Part shown: positions 25,077 to 34,337 of the stretch, piece by piece
Layout of the letters: every line of letters begins with the position of its first letter
How positions within the stretch are numbered: the first letter of the stretch is position 1
NCBI RefSeq assembly: GCF_018408855.1
Contig: NZ_AP024326.1
Coordinates: 868,001 to 932,000 of the forward strand
Length of the DNA stretch: 64,000 nt
Origin: Caballeronia sp. NK8
Lineage (GTDB): Bacteria; Pseudomonadota; Gammaproteobacteria; Burkholderiales; Burkholderiaceae
Direction of reading: 5' to 3'
The notes under the pieces: generated by a model
Databases searched by the model: none
What the model saw: only the letters and a program-made list of their open reading frames with translations
Told to the model about the DNA's origin: nothing
Made by a program: the position numbers and the translations under genes

Positions 25077-26801
25077 TTAGGCCGCGATAGCGCCCTGGTT
25101 AAGCTGCGCCTCGATCACAAACCGGGACTCAAAGTTTTTCGACGTCCCCGAGACCATCAACGATTCGCGAGCACGCGTCATGGCGACATAGAACAGCCGC
25201 CGCTCTTCTGGCTCGGTCGATTTGGGGTCCGGGACAATCGTCTCCTCGCTGCGGGCAATCCAGACGTGATCCCATTCGAGCCCTTTGGAGCTGTGCATTG
25301 TCGTGAGAATGAGCGCGCCCCCCGTCGGCTCATTGTTGTCCTGGCGCAGAAACAGCAGCCGCTCAGCGAAACTGCCGGACAGGCGCGACAACACGTCGTT
25401 CGTCGCCTGAATTGCGCGGATTGCGGAATCCTTCTTCGCGTACTTCAACATCCACTCGGCGACGCCGGAGAGCGTAAGCGAATAGAACTTGCGATCACAA
25501 AGGCTTTGCCATTCAGCGAGCCGCTTCATGAACTCGCGATAGTTCGTCGCCACGTCCTCGGGCAGCCCGAGATCAACCAACTCCGCCCGCCCCTTCTGCG
25601 TCAGTTCCGCACCCATGTCCGCGTGGAGGGCGCGTAGCTGTTGGGCGGTAAGCCCAAGGTGCGCCAAGACCGCATCGAGGCCGGTGTCTTTGATTCGCTC
25701 CACGATTTCAAGCAGATTGCACATCAGCGCGCCCTCCGGGCGGCTAAGGACGGACGCGCCCGATGCCCGGTAGTACTTGATGCCGTGCGAGCGGCAGACT
25801 GCCTCAAGGGGGTCTAGTATGCGGTTTGTACGCGCCAGGATCGCGCACGACTGCCCTTTCGCGAGCAAGGGCCCGAGCACCTCGACCGCCGCCGTTGCCT
25901 CCTCGTACTCGTCTGGATGGCGGGACGTTTGCACAGTACCGCCCGAGCCCTTTTCCGCACGCAGCACTTTTGCGATGCGGTCGGCGTTATTCCGAATCAC
26001 CCGGTCCGCTGCGCCCAAAATCTCTGCACGGCACCGGTAGTTGCTGCCCAAGACAACGGGCTTTGCGGCGAACGACTGGATGAACGACTCCATGCCTCGG
26101 TACCCAAGCGCCTCGCGGAACGCGTAGATGCTCTGGTCATCGTCGCCGACGACCGTCACGATCGAACCGGCCTTCGCATGAAGCTCGATCCACCGGTACT
26201 GCAGCGGGTCGGTATCCTGAAACTCGTCAACGAGGAGATAGGTGAACACGTATGGGGCAATGGTGCCTTGCTCCATCCCCTCCACAGCGAGGCGCAGCAT
26301 GTCCTGAAAATCGATCTTGCCGTTACGCGCAAGCGCGTCCTGATAGGCGTGATAAAGCTCGCCGTCGGCAGTGCCCGGATCGCACCGTCCGAAATTGGTT
26401 TTGATCTTCTCGATCGTTGGAATGGCGTCTTCTGCCTTCCCGTCGCGCCCGAGTTCTTGCATCACGCGGATGAGCAGACCGAGCCGGTCGCCATCGGAGG
26501 CGATATCGAGCGCACGCGCACCGGGGCGTTTCAGTTGCTTGAAAGCCAGGGAATGGAAGGTACCGGCGATCAGGCGCTTCTTCGCCGACTCGCCGGCGGC
26601 AGCCAGGATGCGCTCGCGCAATTCGAGCGCGGCGTCCTTGGAGAAAGTGACGGCGCCCACCGTCGCGGCGCTGTCTTGTAGCAGCAGCGCTGCTTTCGTG
26701 GCGATTGTCTTTGTCTTGCCCGCGCCGGGGCAGGCGATCGCCACGCAATGCTGGCGCAACTGGGCGACTTCCCGTTGCTGGGGATTGAGTTCGTCCAGCA
26801 T
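25077..26801 (-). CDS. UvrD/Rep-family superfamily 1 helicase
   Basis: 574 aa. Q-motif LNPQQREVAQ, Walker A ACPGAGKTKT (24-30), motif II LVDEFQDTDP, motif III VVGDDDQSIYAFR, motif IV-like LGSNYRC, motif V TMHSSKGLEWDHVW and motif VI FYVAMTRARESL. Compact compared with UvrD (720 aa). SF1A helicases unwind DNA 3' to 5' and often act in plasmid replication or repair. Follows the 278-aa gene by 10 bp at the end of the transfer region. Confidence 0.92.
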   Translation of the reverse strand: MLDELNPQQREVAQLRQHCVAIACPGAGKTKTIATKAALLLQDSAATVGAVTFSKDAALELRERILAAAGESAKKRLIAGTFHSLAFKQLKRPGARALDIASDGDRLGLLIRVMQELGRDGKAEDAIPTIEKIKTNFGRCDPGTADGELYHAYQDALARNGKIDFQDMLRLAVEGMEQGTIAPYVFTYLLVDEFQDTDPLQYRWIELHAKAGSIVTVVGDDDQSIYAFREALGYRGMESFIQSFAAKPVVLGSNYRCRAEILGAADRVIRNNADRIAKVLRAEKGSGGTVQTSRHPDEYEEATAAVEVLGPLLAKGQSCAILARTNRILDPLEAVCRSHGIKYYRASGASVLSRPEGALMCNLLEIVERIKDTGLDAVLAHLGLTAQQLRALHADMGAELTQKGRAELVDLGLPEDVATNYREFMKRLAEWQSLCDRKFYSLTLSGVAEWMLKYAKKDSAIRAIQATNDVLSRLSGSFAERLLFLRQDNNEPTGGALILTTMHSSKGLEWDHVWIARSEETIVPDPKSTEPEERRLFYVAMTRARESLMVSGTSKNFESRFVIEAQLNQGAIAA

Positions 26802-26811
26802 CGCGCCCTCC

Positions 26812-27648
26812 TTAGTTGCCGCGGACCGTCGTCATCAGCTTCAGGTGCGTCATGTACCCGCGAATGCCAAGCGGGTTGAAGCGCTTGAGGAAGTTGACGG
26901 CTTCATCGTCCACATCGGACTGATCGCGGATGCCGTTCCACACCATGAAGTCGAAGTGATCCATCGCCCGGTCGAACTTCATGATGACGCCCAGCACGCG
27001 CATCGAAAAGCGCGAATAGGCTTCGACTTCGATGTCCATCGCGGGCATCGGGATCGTCGGCTCGAACACGAATTCCTTGTTGGCCCGAAGCTCCGCTTCC
27101 TTTTGCTGACGGAAGCCTTCGGCCACGCGCAGTTGCTCGTCAACGTAGCTCTCGATACCCCCGAGCAGCTTTTCGAGCGCGCTGTTGACCACTTCCTTGT
27201 CGTTCTCGCCGAAGGTCGAGCGGCCGAAACGCTGCATGTTGATGCTCATGCGGTTGATGTACGGCCACCACTGCTCGAACAGCGGTTTCAGGCGCGTATG
27301 GTTCAGACGCACGCGGGCGGTCACGACTGCGGCACCGGAAAGCTGGCGGTCAAGCAACTGACGACCGATTTCACGGCGGCGCTTGATGATTGAGATACGC
27401 TCAGCGGCAGGCAGATCGCGGAACAGCTTGCGCGTCTTGGCGACTTCCGCCCGCTTCATGTCGGCGTCGTCGGTGGAAATCACGCCTTCCTTCTGGAGGC
27501 GGTCCGCATCGGCCTCCATCTGCGTCAACTCGCGCTCAAGCTCGCCGTCGTCCGCGCCGTCGGTCGTGAGCGGCGCCTCGGCCGTACCTTGTTCAAGTGC
27601 GCTCAGCGCGACCTTCTCTTCACTGCCGGGTTCCACAACCGTGCTCAT
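26812..27648 (-). CDS. Hypothetical transfer-region protein
   Basis: 278 aa from ATG 27648, AGGAG upstream. An acidic N-terminal coiled-coil-like part (ELERELTQMEADADRLQKEG) is followed by a helical core (ARVRLNHTRLKPLFEQWWPYINR) and a C-terminal segment VEAYSRFSMRVLGVIMKFDRA. It resembles conserved conjugative-element proteins but I cannot name the family with confidence. In one unit with the helicase, after a strong terminator that closes the transfer operon. Confidence 0.65.
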   Translation of the reverse strand: MSTVVEPGSEEKVALSALEQGTAEAPLTTDGADDGELERELTQMEADADRLQKEGVISTDDADMKRAEVAKTRKLFRDLPAAERISIIKRRREIGRQLLDRQLSGAAVVTARVRLNHTRLKPLFEQWWPYINRMSINMQRFGRSTFGENDKEVVNSALEKLLGGIESYVDEQLRVAEGFRQQKEAELRANKEFVFEPTIPMPAMDIEVEAYSRFSMRVLGVIMKFDRAMDHFDFMVWNGIRDQSDVDDEAVNFLKRFNPLGIRGYMTHLKLMTTVRGN

Positions 27649-27834
27649 TCGCCGTTTCTCCTGTCTGGACCGCATCGGTCCCGTTTCATCGTTGGGTATC
27701 AGGCAAGCAAAGCGCGTTGCCCATATTCAACATTGTTGCGGCGGTGGCAGCGTGCGAAAGCTCGAAACGGTGGCTATTTATTGCGCCTTTCACCGAATTA
27801 TCGGCGCGCTCTAAGTTGGAAGGGAAGACGAAGG

Positions 27835-27874
27835 CGGAAAAAACAAAGGCAACGCTATCCGGGTAGCGTTGCCT
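27835..27874 (-). terminator. Terminator closing the T4SS/transfer operon
   Basis: On the minus strand AGGCAACGCTA-cccgga-TAGCGTTGCCT is an 11-bp stem followed by TTTGTTTTTT. It lies 60 bp after the stop of the DUF4400 gene. Confidence 0.9.
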
Positions 27875-27932
27875 AAAGTGGAATAGAGCAATTGTTTTGT
27901 CGAACTCCTAACGAGTCGCGCGACGTTTTTCC

Positions 27933-28547
27933 CTATCTCGACGACTGGAAGGACTCGGCAGCTTTCCACAGGAGGCCTCCGAGGAGCGCAGCGACGGCGA
28001 CCCAGTACCCGACCAAGACAGGCAACGGAACCACCAGCACCGCGAACAGCGTGCCGGTCACGAGCAGCAGCCCGTGCCCCGCCAGATGGAAAGACAGGGG
28101 ACTCACGAAGCCCGCAGCCGACGCTTTAATCTTGCGGCGCGCCGCGCCGTCGATGAACATGCCGATTGCAAAAAGCAGCGTCCCGATGATCCACATCTTC
28201 ATCACCATCGCGCGGAACAACATCCGGTACACCAGCAGCCAGAAGTTCTCGGTCCAGGTATGGGCGAAAGATGAGAAGCCCCCATCGTCCAAGCCGCCTA
28301 CCTTTCCGGAGGCATTCAGCGTACGGTGCAGCAGCCCGCTATCGACGAATGCACGGCGGAACTCTTCGTTGGCGCTGCGCATGGCGCGGTCGACCCGGTC
28401 CTGCCCCACAGACTCAACAAGAGAATGGGTTTCCGCTTCCGGCACCTCGAAGAGCTTCCGCTCGGGGATCGCCGGCATGACCGCGATGGCCAGCACCGGC
28501 ACGAGCAGAAACCACACCTTGATATGCGAACCGAACCGACTAGCCAT
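27933..28547 (-). CDS. DUF4400-type membrane protein (transfer region)
   Basis: 204 aa with about four membrane helices: VWFLLVPVLAIAVMPAI, FWLLVYRMLFRAMVMKMWII, a helix around GTLLFAIGMFIDG, and VLVGYWVAVAALLGGLL, with a soluble stretch (residues 30-90) between the first two. The pattern, and the position after traD, fit the DUF4400 family found beside TraD in SXT/TOL-type elements. Role unknown, probably at the inner membrane with the coupling protein. Start overlaps the upstream gene by 8 bp. Confidence 0.7.
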   Translation of the reverse strand: MASRFGSHIKVWFLLVPVLAIAVMPAIPERKLFEVPEAETHSLVESVGQDRVDRAMRSANEEFRRAFVDSGLLHRTLNASGKVGGLDDGGFSSFAHTWTENFWLLVYRMLFRAMVMKMWIIGTLLFAIGMFIDGAARRKIKASAAGFVSPLSFHLAGHGLLLVTGTLFAVLVVPLPVLVGYWVAVAALLGGLLWKAAESFQSSR

Positions 28548-28794
28548 GTAGCACCTTGACTAGCATGAGGGCGGGCACCGCGACGAGTGCCATCAGTCCG
28601 CCCCAAAACAGCGCAGGGCGGAATTCGGCGATTGTGGCCAACGCATAACACCGGGCGCCCGCGCCGTAAGTGAATTCCTCGGGCACGGCCGCGCTCACGT
28701 CGCCGTCGAATGCCGCAGCGGTATCGCGCGCCCGTTGAGCCGTGCGCGGCTCAACTCCCGACAGCTTCGCTATGATCGTAACGGTGAGCGACAT
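28540..28794 (-). CDS. Small membrane protein
   Basis: 84 aa from ATG 28794. Soluble N-terminal half (MSLTVTIIAKLSGVEPRTAQ...) and a C-terminal membrane helix LFWGGLMALVAVPALMLVKV. Overlaps the preceding gene by 44 bp and the DUF4400 gene by 8 bp, in keeping with tight coupling in this operon. No family recognised. Confidence 0.65.
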   Translation of the reverse strand: MSLTVTIIAKLSGVEPRTAQRARDTAAAFDGDVSAAVPEEFTYGAGARCYALATIAEFRPALFWGGLMALVAVPALMLVKVLHG

Positions 28795-29269
28795 CGTATT
28801 CCTCGAAGTAACGGCGGAAAGCTTCCCCTTGAAGCACGCGTGCGGCGAGCTGGAACGCGGCGGTGCGCTCAGTGATCTCGTCCGGACAACGCTCATCGAC
28901 CATCTCGAACTGGTACTCGAAGTGGCGCGCTTCGAACGCGGGAATCGCCTCGACCATCGGGCACCACACCGATACCTTGTCGCCAAACCGCGCGACAAGA
29001 CGGCGGGCGTACAGCGCTTTCGACGGCTCGAACAATCCCTGCATGAACGCGATGTGCTGGTCACCCGTGCGCTTCGCGCGCCGGAAACCATCTAGCGCCG
29101 ACTCGATCATCTCCGCGGCCAGCGGCCCTTTGTCTCCCATAAACCGCTCGCCGACGAAGTCGGCCACGCGCGAGCACGCGAGCTCCAGCTCCGGTGCGAC
29201 ATTGGAGACCGCAACCAGCCTGTGCGAGAGCTTGTGATCGCGAATGATGTTTTTATATGCAGCGGACAT
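28751..29269 (-). CDS. Hypothetical transfer-region protein
   Basis: 172 aa, MSAAYKNIIRDHKLSHRLVAV... Soluble alpha/beta protein with GPLAAEMIESALDGFRRAKRTG and aromatic-rich AFEARHFEYQFEMVDERC. No family recognised. It starts 11 bp after the TraD gene and overlaps the next gene. Confidence 0.65.
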   Translation of the reverse strand: MSAAYKNIIRDHKLSHRLVAVSNVAPELELACSRVADFVGERFMGDKGPLAAEMIESALDGFRRAKRTGDQHIAFMQGLFEPSKALYARRLVARFGDKVSVWCPMVEAIPAFEARHFEYQFEMVDERCPDEITERTAAFQLAARVLQGEAFRRYFEEYDVAHRYDHSEAVGS

Positions 29270-29280
29270 AATCTTGTGTT

Positions 29281-31152
29281 TTAGCCTTCGATGATAGGAA
29301 TTCGACCCTGATACACGGCACCGCCAGAGATGCGCATGAAGTACTGCAGATTCGGCAAACTGTGAAGCAGCTTCACGGGAATGAGCGGCACTTTCTCCAA
29401 CTGGATGGACCGGGATTGCGATCCGCTGAATTCAAGCGCATGCGCTTCTGTCGTCGTATTGGTGCTGTTGGACACGTTCACCACGCGGATCGCAGTCTCT
29501 CCGACCTTGTCCGAGAACCACTTTGCTGTATCCGAGTCCTCTAGTCTAAGCACCACCTGATTGTTGAGGTTACCCAAAACCTGCAGCATTTTCGCTGCGT
29601 TTCCGAGTTTCGCTTCAAGGTCGGCGCGCGCCTGGAAGGCGACAAACGCCTTGAATCCCGCCCCTCGTCCCTTGTTCAAAATTTGAATAACCTGCTCGTT
29701 GATGGCCTCGGCGATCTCGTCGATGATGAGCACGACGTCCGGCTTCTCAGCGTAGAAGTTATAGATCGCGCCGCAGACGGCCGCCACGTCCGACAGCGCC
29801 ATCGAAGCGATCGCTTTTTGCACGATGTTGTTCGACAGCGAGTCAAGCCCCATGTACAACACCGCCTTCTGCTTAATGATCTTGTCGATGTCCCATATCT
29901 CGCGCTCGTCCTCGAAATCGTCTGCTTTCGGCGCGAGCATGAGGCCCGTTTCCCCCGTCGCTAGCATCTGTAGCAGCGGCAACGCGGACGCGATGATCTT
30001 CATGTAGTGCTCGCGGTCGTGGGTGTGCGTGGCGATCAACCCATCGATCGTCTCGTGCCCCCGGTCGTGAGCGGCAAAGCGGTCGAGATATAACTTCACC
30101 ATCCCGTCAATCAGCGAGGCGTCGTTGCGGCGCTGCGCGTCTTTTACGGTCGCGGTAACGGTCAGTTCTTCCCAATCAGTCAGGCCGTTCTCGATAAAGA
30201 ATCGTCGCAGCCCGCGGTCGAGCAAATTGCCAATGCCTGACTGTGCGTATTTGAGAATCGATCGCAGGTTGGGCTTGTCGCCGACGTACAGCTCACCTTT
30301 CACCGCGCGGTCGATGAAGAGAAACGCGAAGTCACGGAACTGACCTTCTTCCATCAACTGCGCGATGCGCGACGGAATTTCCGACGGCTGCGACCAGTTT
30401 TCGAGCGGGTTCAGGCGGATCGACTCATGCGGCTTCGCCTGATTGAAGTACAGAAACTTGCGCCCGGTGCGCGCGCATTCCTTTTCCACGCGTTTTTTCC
30501 ACTCGTCATCGTTCTTGGGGTCGACGATGATCAGGACGTCCTTCGGGTTGTGGATCACCTGCGTGGAGATGACTTCGTAGGTGCGGGTCTTTCCTGCGCC
30601 AGTCGTGCCCGCCACCAGCGTGTGTCCGCCCATCGCCTTATAGTGAAACGGCACCTCGACCTTCTTCTGCTCCATACCGTGGATCCAGGACGACCCCTGC
30701 GGCATGCGATCGCGAATGCTGTCGCGCGGACCGAATAGCCGCTCGATGCGCTCCTCCACGGTCCGGCCTATCTCGGTTTTCGGCAGCCACTTCGGCAACG
30801 ACGGAATGTCGGTTACGGGCATCCGGAGGATCTCGTGCGCAATCTGGGTATGCTTCTGCGTCCACTCGTAGCCGATGCCGAGGTACATCGAGTCCGCTGT
30901 TTTTCGCATCGCATTCTGCGTGGCGAGGAGCTTTTCAATCCGGATCTTGCTGAGCCATTTTGTGGAAATCGCCATTCGAAAGCTCAGTGCCTTCCATATC
31001 TGGAGCGCACGGATCGACAGCAGGGCTGCGCCGGCTAACGCGAACGCCCAGCCGTAGGGCATCCCTGAGACCAAGATGCCAACGATGACGATGGGCCAGA
31101 CGAGAAACGGTCGAAATTCGTAAATCGGACGGAAGTGATTGACGTAGTTCAT
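29281..31152 (-). CDS. traD: Type IV coupling protein TraD (SXT/TOL type)
   Basis: 623 aa. Two N-terminal membrane helices (VWPIVIVGILVSGMPYGW and FALAGAALLSIRALQIW), then Walker A AGTTGAGKT at 181-189 after the typical FHYKAMGGHTLV, and Walker B VVLIIDEIAEA. The IHGMEQK...VPFHYKAMGGHTLVAG stretch is characteristic of TraD of the SXT/R391 and TOL group. It links the relaxosome to the secretion channel and pumps DNA. Start overlaps the relaxase stop (ATGA-type at 31149-31152). Confidence 0.9.
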   Translation of the reverse strand: MNYVNHFRPIYEFRPFLVWPIVIVGILVSGMPYGWAFALAGAALLSIRALQIWKALSFRMAISTKWLSKIRIEKLLATQNAMRKTADSMYLGIGYEWTQKHTQIAHEILRMPVTDIPSLPKWLPKTEIGRTVEERIERLFGPRDSIRDRMPQGSSWIHGMEQKKVEVPFHYKAMGGHTLVAGTTGAGKTRTYEVISTQVIHNPKDVLIIVDPKNDDEWKKRVEKECARTGRKFLYFNQAKPHESIRLNPLENWSQPSEIPSRIAQLMEEGQFRDFAFLFIDRAVKGELYVGDKPNLRSILKYAQSGIGNLLDRGLRRFFIENGLTDWEELTVTATVKDAQRRNDASLIDGMVKLYLDRFAAHDRGHETIDGLIATHTHDREHYMKIIASALPLLQMLATGETGLMLAPKADDFEDEREIWDIDKIIKQKAVLYMGLDSLSNNIVQKAIASMALSDVAAVCGAIYNFYAEKPDVVLIIDEIAEAINEQVIQILNKGRGAGFKAFVAFQARADLEAKLGNAAKMLQVLGNLNNQVVLRLEDSDTAKWFSDKVGETAIRVVNVSNSTNTTTEAHALEFSGSQSRSIQLEKVPLIPVKLLHSLPNLQYFMRISGGAVYQGRIPIIEG

Positions 31153-32531
31153 GCCGCGGGTCTCTCCACGATGAGACGGCCGGCGCGCTCGACAATGCAG
31201 ATGTCATTGCCGTGTGCGCGCATGAGGAGGCTGCGCTTCTTGAGTTGTTCGACAAGCGTATCGCTCGTGATGCCGTATCCGCCCACAAGCCGCTTCTTGA
31301 CGGCCAGCCCCTTCTCTTCCCACGCCACTTCCGCCTTCCCTGCTGCCACGTCGCCAGCAAGAGCTTTGAAAAACTCTTTCAGCATTGCAGCGCCGGGGCC
31401 GAGGAGTTCCGTCAATTCTTCGTCAGACGGCCCGACCCTGTTTGCATTCGACGTCGTAGGACGCGCTGTGGCGGGGTCGACCGGCGCCGGACGCGATGCA
31501 GGCGCGCTCGGGCCGGTCGAGGGCTCAGTCGCAGCCGCACCAGCGGCCCGTGCTTCGCTGCGCTCCAACGCATCGAGCAACGACTGAGAGAACTTCGGCG
31601 CGGAGGCGCTCGCCTGCTGCTGCGACGCGACCGTTGCTCCAACAACGGCAGGTTGCGGGTCGGCAGTATTCGTCACCGACGCCGGAGCCGCTTCCCCGTT
31701 TGGCGCACCGGAACTCGCCGGCGGCTGCCCCGGGGGCACGGCCGAATCGGCGGTCGCGGGGGCGGGCGCCGCGACGAACTGCGGCTCAAGCGCGAGCGCG
31801 ACGTGCACGGCTGAGGGAACGTCGTACTTCACGGGCGCAAAGACGGCGCGTTGCGCCTTGCGCTCAAAGTCCACCGCAACGTCCATGGCCTGCCGCACCA
31901 CCTTGTGGACGAGGGGTTCGAACCCCTGCGGGCTGCGCTCTGGATTGATTGCGTTGAAGAGGTCGTCGAGCACCGCTGTGTCGAATCCGGAGAGCAGCTC
32001 GGGCGTGATGACGGTCTGTGCAAACATGGCAGTGCGCATGCGCTCATCCTTCAGTGGAGTCACACGCCGCTCAACGGCGAACTGACCGGTTCCTATCCAC
32101 GTGCCGAACGCCCCGTGCGCCGCCGGATTCCACTTCGTGCGGTCCGGGAGCCGCACCATCTCAAAGTGACGAAACGGCTCATCAAGCAGCGAGCATGCGG
32201 CGGCCAGGAAGACGGCGTAGTTGTATTGCGGCTCCAGCCGCCGACGCTTATCTGACGTGAGGTCCGCCGCGAACTTCTGCCCGCCCGCGAGCCGCATCGC
32301 ATAAAAGGTCGATTCAATCGTCGCGCGGAATGCACCGCCCGGCTCGCAATGCATCTCGGGCGTGAGCGGCATAGACGAGAACCAGTTAGCACAGCGACGC
32401 AGCACAGACACCCACTTGCGTGCGAACTCCGTTTCCGTGCTTTCATTGGCGCATTGTCGGACTAGTTCGACTCGCTTTTGGTGCGTGGCGAACAGGTCCT
32501 CGACAGAGATTGCAAGGTGAGCGGTCGTCAT
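31149..32531 (-). CDS. traI: TraI_2/MobH-type relaxase homologue
   Basis: 460 aa. The N-terminal TraI_2 region is recognisable: VLRRCANWFSSMPLTPEMHC, EPGGAFRATIESTFYAMRL and YNYAVFLAAACSLLDEPFRHFE. A 150-residue Ala/Pro-rich linker leads to a C-terminal winged-helix domain (LGPGAAMLKEFFKALA ... GGYGITSDTLVEQLKKRSLL) like TraI_2_C. MobH relaxases start transfer by nicking oriT. Here the His of the usual HxLE step is Thr (RATIES) and the HD pair is not seen (SLLDE), so nicking activity is doubtful. Order relaxase-traD matches SXT/TOL elements. Confidence 0.75.
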   Translation of the reverse strand: MTTAHLAISVEDLFATHQKRVELVRQCANESTETEFARKWVSVLRRCANWFSSMPLTPEMHCEPGGAFRATIESTFYAMRLAGGQKFAADLTSDKRRRLEPQYNYAVFLAAACSLLDEPFRHFEMVRLPDRTKWNPAAHGAFGTWIGTGQFAVERRVTPLKDERMRTAMFAQTVITPELLSGFDTAVLDDLFNAINPERSPQGFEPLVHKVVRQAMDVAVDFERKAQRAVFAPVKYDVPSAVHVALALEPQFVAAPAPATADSAVPPGQPPASSGAPNGEAAPASVTNTADPQPAVVGATVASQQQASASAPKFSQSLLDALERSEARAAGAAATEPSTGPSAPASRPAPVDPATARPTTSNANRVGPSDEELTELLGPGAAMLKEFFKALAGDVAAGKAEVAWEEKGLAVKKRLVGGYGITSDTLVEQLKKRSLLMRAHGNDICIVERAGRLIVERPAA

Positions 32532-33550
32532 GGGATAAATTTGGCCGCCAGCTTCATTGCACCGGTACCGGTTGCTGTCGCTCCGCCGCCGAAGATCGTC
32601 GCGAGCTTCGGAACCTCGAACGAGAGCAGCAGCACGAATATCGCTAGATCCAAGACATACGCTCCGTTGACGGTAGTTGAGCCGCCGACTTCGGTCGCCT
32701 TTTTCACTGCGTCTGTGATCGACGAGCCGACAAGCTTGATCAGAACGGCAACTACCACCGTGTACATCCCCGCACTAATCATCCAATCAAGCCACTTTTT
32801 GAAATAGCTCCGCGTGTACGACGAGAACCCAAGCGCAATCGCGATCGGGCCTAGGACGATACCGATCGCTGCCTGGATCTGGCCAATTGCCGTGTAATAG
32901 ACGAAGATGATCGAGGCGAGGGCCATCACAAGCGCGGAGACGGCGAGGACGACAACGTCAGTCAGCAGTGCAGGGATGTCCCACAACTTGACCGTTTTCA
33001 GCTTGGTGGTCAGCGCGTCGATGATGGTCCCCGCGAGCGAGGCCATCTGCGAACCGACTGAGCCGTTGTCCGACTGGCTGATATGCGCCGCCAACTGCTC
33101 GAACCATGTCCAGAAACCGGCCGCTGACGTGGTATATCCAAGGTACAAGGCGACGAAGATTCCCAGGATTGCCACTTCTTCGAAAAGATCGACCCACGCC
33201 GAAATAGGATGATGAGTCCCGGCGAAACGGACTCCGACGAGGACCAACGAGATCACGCCCAGCCCCCATGCGAACTTGTTCGCCTCGCTCATTACCCCCG
33301 AACTCGCAGCGACGGCCGCGTCGACGACGTTGGAAAGCAGAACGTGGATCTGCTGAGCCGCACTCGTCGCGCCTTTAGCAAAATCGCCTGGCTTGCTCGC
33401 AAGCAACGCCGCAGAGCTTGTTGCCGCGGAAGCTGGCGCGTCGGCCGCTGCTTGCGCCATGGCCCGGTTAGAGGTGATAGCAAAGCAGCCGATCGCTGCG
33501 GCAAGCACAAGCAGCGTTCTGATTAAAGTCATGACAGACCGCAGCATCAT
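32528..33550 (-). CDS. VirB6/TrbL-like T4SS inner-membrane protein
   Basis: 340 aa. A signal peptide (MMLRSVMTLIRTLLVLAAAI, cleavage near MAQA) precedes a periplasmic stretch and about six membrane helices (e.g. FAWGLGVISLVLVGV, VAILGIFVALYLGY, VVVLAVSALVMALASIIFVY, AIGIVLGPIAIALGF). The LGPIAIAL...YFKKWLDWMIS pattern is typical of TrbL/VirB6, the channel protein. Overlaps the VirB5 stop as ATGA at 33547-33550. Confidence 0.88.
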   Translation of the reverse strand: MMLRSVMTLIRTLLVLAAAIGCFAITSNRAMAQAAADAPASAATSSAALLASKPGDFAKGATSAAQQIHVLLSNVVDAAVAASSGVMSEANKFAWGLGVISLVLVGVRFAGTHHPISAWVDLFEEVAILGIFVALYLGYTTSAAGFWTWFEQLAAHISQSDNGSVGSQMASLAGTIIDALTTKLKTVKLWDIPALLTDVVVLAVSALVMALASIIFVYYTAIGQIQAAIGIVLGPIAIALGFSSYTRSYFKKWLDWMISAGMYTVVVAVLIKLVGSSITDAVKKATEVGGSTTVNGAYVLDLAIFVLLLSFEVPKLATIFGGGATATGTGAMKLAAKFIP

Positions 33551-34314
33551 TGCCCCAGCACCTTCGAAGAGCCGATCTGTGTGTCGAAGGCAGCACGCTC
33601 TCGGTCCTGTTGCGCCTTAATCGCCGCCTGACTCGCATTGTTCGCCTTCTGATCCGCGACTGTTGCGGAATCTTTGACAGCGTCACTGCGTTGCTTGGCC
33701 GCCATCATCGTCAGAAGGTCGCTGTTCTGACTGGAGATGATATCCAGCATGTGCGTGGTCAACTGAGCGGTCGCCTGCATCGTCGGGGACATGTTCAGTT
33801 GGTCCTGGATTTCCTGCCGACGCTTGGCGAGCGTGCTCACATGCGAAATTACATCGTTGCCCTGCTGGAAAAGCTGCTTGGCCGTCTTGTCGTTGTTTTG
33901 CAGTAGCGTGTTCTGGTCCGTGAACCACTGGTCCGCCGATTTGCCTGACTGCGTGATGAGCGCCTGAACCTTGCTCGCGTACTCCGCGTTGCTTTGCAGC
34001 CCGCCGTACAAGTCCTTCAAGGCGTCGGTGTACTTGCTCAGGCCCGAAATATCGTCCTTGATGCTGTTGAACTGCGCAAGCATCGCGGCAGGATTGAGGT
34101 TGGTCGCCTGCTTGAGCTGGTTGAGCATCATCTGGTATTGATAAACCAGGTTGGAGTCCTGATAAACCTCACCCTTCACCGCGGCCGCCGCAGTCATGGT
34201 GTTCTGAATGAAGTTGGATGCGTCGAATACGGGCATGTTCGCATTAGCGTGTTGCACAAATCCGAGCGTCAAAACACCGGTGGCTGCGACGCAGCGGAGC
34301 AGTTTTTTCATCAT
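33547..34314 (-). CDS. VirB5/TrbJ-like T4SS protein
   Basis: 255 aa from ATG 34314 (MMKKLLRC). Signal peptide MMKKLLRCVAATGVLTLGFV (cleavage near HANA), then a helical secreted protein: NMPVFDASNFIQNTMTAAAA, YQYQMMLNQLKQATNLNPAA, long Gln-rich helices (KRRQEIQDQLNMSPTMQATA). This fits TrbJ/VirB5, a minor pilus-tip component. In the usual place between VirB4 and VirB6. Confidence 0.88.
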   Translation of the reverse strand: MMKKLLRCVAATGVLTLGFVQHANANMPVFDASNFIQNTMTAAAAVKGEVYQDSNLVYQYQMMLNQLKQATNLNPAAMLAQFNSIKDDISGLSKYTDALKDLYGGLQSNAEYASKVQALITQSGKSADQWFTDQNTLLQNNDKTAKQLFQQGNDVISHVSTLAKRRQEIQDQLNMSPTMQATAQLTTHMLDIISSQNSDLLTMMAAKQRSDAVKDSATVADQKANNASQAAIKAQQDRERAAFDTQIGSSKVLGQ

Positions 34315-34337
34315 GGCGATACCTTTATCTAATGCGT

